Below, one piece after another: positions 62,901-64,000 of a DNA stretch of 64,000 bases. Both the position numbers and the translations under genes were made by a program. Each line of letters opens with the position of its first letter. Positions within the stretch are counted from its first letter, which is position 1. The notes under the pieces are model-generated. The model searched no databases. It saw nothing but the letters and a program-made list of their open reading frames with translations, and was not told where the DNA came from. This DNA is from Bradyrhizobium betae (GTDB lineage Bacteria; Pseudomonadota; Alphaproteobacteria; Rhizobiales; Xanthobacteraceae), in contig NZ_CP044543.1 of NCBI RefSeq assembly GCF_008932115.1, forward strand, positions 1,736,001-1,800,000, read 5' to 3'.

Positions 62901-64000
62901 TCCAGAACGCCTCGATCGAGGCGGCCCGTTTCCCCGGCCTGTCGACACGGCGGCTGGAAGTGGACCCGGGGGTCGCGCGCTTCGACATCACGCTCGAACT
63001 GGTCGAGGCCGACGGTCGTTTCACCGGCTTCTTCGAATACGCCACCGATCTGTTCGACGCCGTGACGATCGAAGGCATCACGGCGCAGTTCAAGACCCTG
63101 CTCAAGGCCGTCATCGCCAATCCCGAGCAGCGCATCTCTCGCCTGCCGCTGCTGACCGAGGCCGAGCGCCGGCAGTTGCTGGCGCAAGGCCAGGGCGCTC
63201 CGGCCGATTTCACCACGGCGGGCAATCTCGGCGAACGATACGACCGCCAGGCGAGGAAGACACCGAATGCGATCGCGGTGTCGGACGGACACACATCCCT
63301 GACCTATCGCGAGCTCGCCCGTCGCAGCCAGGCGGCGGCCCGCTGGCTGGCCCGCGAGGGTATCGGCGCCGAGAGCGTCGTCGCCCTGCTTGCGGACCGT
63401 GGACCCGATCTGCTCGCAACGATGATCGGGGTGCAGCGCGCGGGCGCGGCCTTCCTGAACCTCGATCCCGACCAGCCGCCGGCACGGCTCGCGACCATCC
63501 TCGGATCGAGCTGCGCCCGCATGCTGCTGACCGGACGCGCGCAGTCACCCAAGGTCGAAGCGCTGCTCGAACCGCTGGTCGAGCGCATCCATGTGGCCGA
63601 GATTGACGATGTGGTGACGCCCGGATCGGCCAAGCCGGCGCGTGCGGCGCGGCGCGCGGCTTCGAGCCTTGCCTATCTCGTCTATACGTCCGGCTCCTCC
63701 GGCGCGCCGAAGGGCGTCATGATCGAGCAGCGCGGGCTGTCGAACCATCTGGCGTCGCTCATCGCTGAGCTTGGCCTCTCGGCCAGGGACGTGATCGCGC
63801 AGACCGCGCCGCAGAGCTTCGTGATTTCGGTCTGGCAGTTCCTCGCCGGTCCCATGGTCGGTGCGCGCGTCCATATCTGCGGCAACGCGACCGTGCAGGA
63901 CCCGATCCTGCTCGCCCGGGAGATCGAGCGCGAAGGAATCACCGTGCTCGAGATCGTCCCGTCGCTGTTGCGCGTGATCCTCGATCGCACGGACGAAGCG
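59972..64000 (+). CDS. Nonribosomal peptide synthetase, 3' end outside window
   Basis: First 1343 residues of a multidomain NRPS. Order: acyl-CoA-ligase-like adenylation domain (about 30-525: [59 protein letters not shown]); carrier protein (GADSLAATQ with the phosphopantetheine Ser); condensation domain (about 630-1060, [12 protein letters not shown] = HHxxxDG); second adenylation domain ([16 protein letters not shown]) running off the window. The first module has no condensation domain, so it loads a starter. The first A domain looks more like an acid-CoA ligase than an amino-acid domain. ATG follows AAAAGGGA. Confidence 0.93.
   Translation, partial: [1343 protein letters not shown]

Noticed and set aside
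61756..63606. 616-codon frame inside the NRPS
   Set aside because: Arg/Ala-rich frame-shifted shadow of the NRPS; the real frame carries the carrier and condensation motifs.

Overview
The window looks like chromosome of a Bradyrhizobium-type alphaproteobacterium (Rhizobiales). The evidence is high GC with codons ending in G/C, many branched-chain amino acid (LivK), Bug and TAXI type solute-binding proteins, several class III nucleotide cyclases, and short palindromic intergenic repeats of the kind common in that genus. All calls come from reading the sequence; no database search was possible.

Left part (1-16.5 kb): a formate dehydrogenase and molybdenum/tungsten cofactor locus. An NAD-dependent formate dehydrogenase (NuoE-NuoF fused beta subunit, and an alpha subunit cut by the window start) is followed by a PsiF-like periplasmic protein, an oxalate/formate-type MFS carrier with a one-base frameshift, a TusA-like protein, moeA, mobB, fdhD and mobA. 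After an interposed NicC-like FAD monooxygenase come two further MoeA relatives (one fused to a periplasmic-binding-like domain), a TupA-like tungstate-binding protein, and a divergent regulator carrying an HTH plus the same kind of binding domain. These genes would take up the metal, build and sulfurate the bis-MGD cofactor, and oxidise formate to CO2 with NAD+.

16.6-20.1 kb holds three solute-binding proteins without permeases. At 20413 lies tRNA-Ile2(CAT). Directly behind it is a visibly lower-GC block (about 20.5-25.0 kb) with two large genes: a GHKL ATPase/PD-(D/E)XK nuclease fusion and a SIR2 - deoxyribosyltransferase/TIR-like - HEPN protein. I read this as a candidate antiphage or anti-plasmid module in a tRNA-linked island, and as the most interesting part of the window.

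25-32.6 kb is a mixed region of small proteins, two cyclases, an outer-membrane protein fragment, HutD, and a tetR-CMD-SDR operon with two strong palindromic operators. 32.8-36.5 kb has a solute-binding protein, an MBL-fold hydrolase, a Bug protein and a VOC protein. 36.6-40.6 kb has a secreted caspase-WD40 protein facing an L,D-transpeptidase. 40.9-48.6 kb is a branched-chain-type ABC transporter (livH-M-G-F, two binding proteins) with a class III CoA-transferase, probably for an acid that is activated as a CoA ester.

48.9-56.4 kb has a fatty acid desaturase and a small polysaccharide set: flippase, glycosyltransferase, GH10 glycosidase, DUF6492 protein and a PCMT-like methyltransferase. 56.4-59.8 kb is a very large SAM-cyclase-AAA-TPR signalling protein. 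The window ends inside a nonribosomal peptide synthetase that starts with an acyl-CoA-ligase-like adenylation domain.
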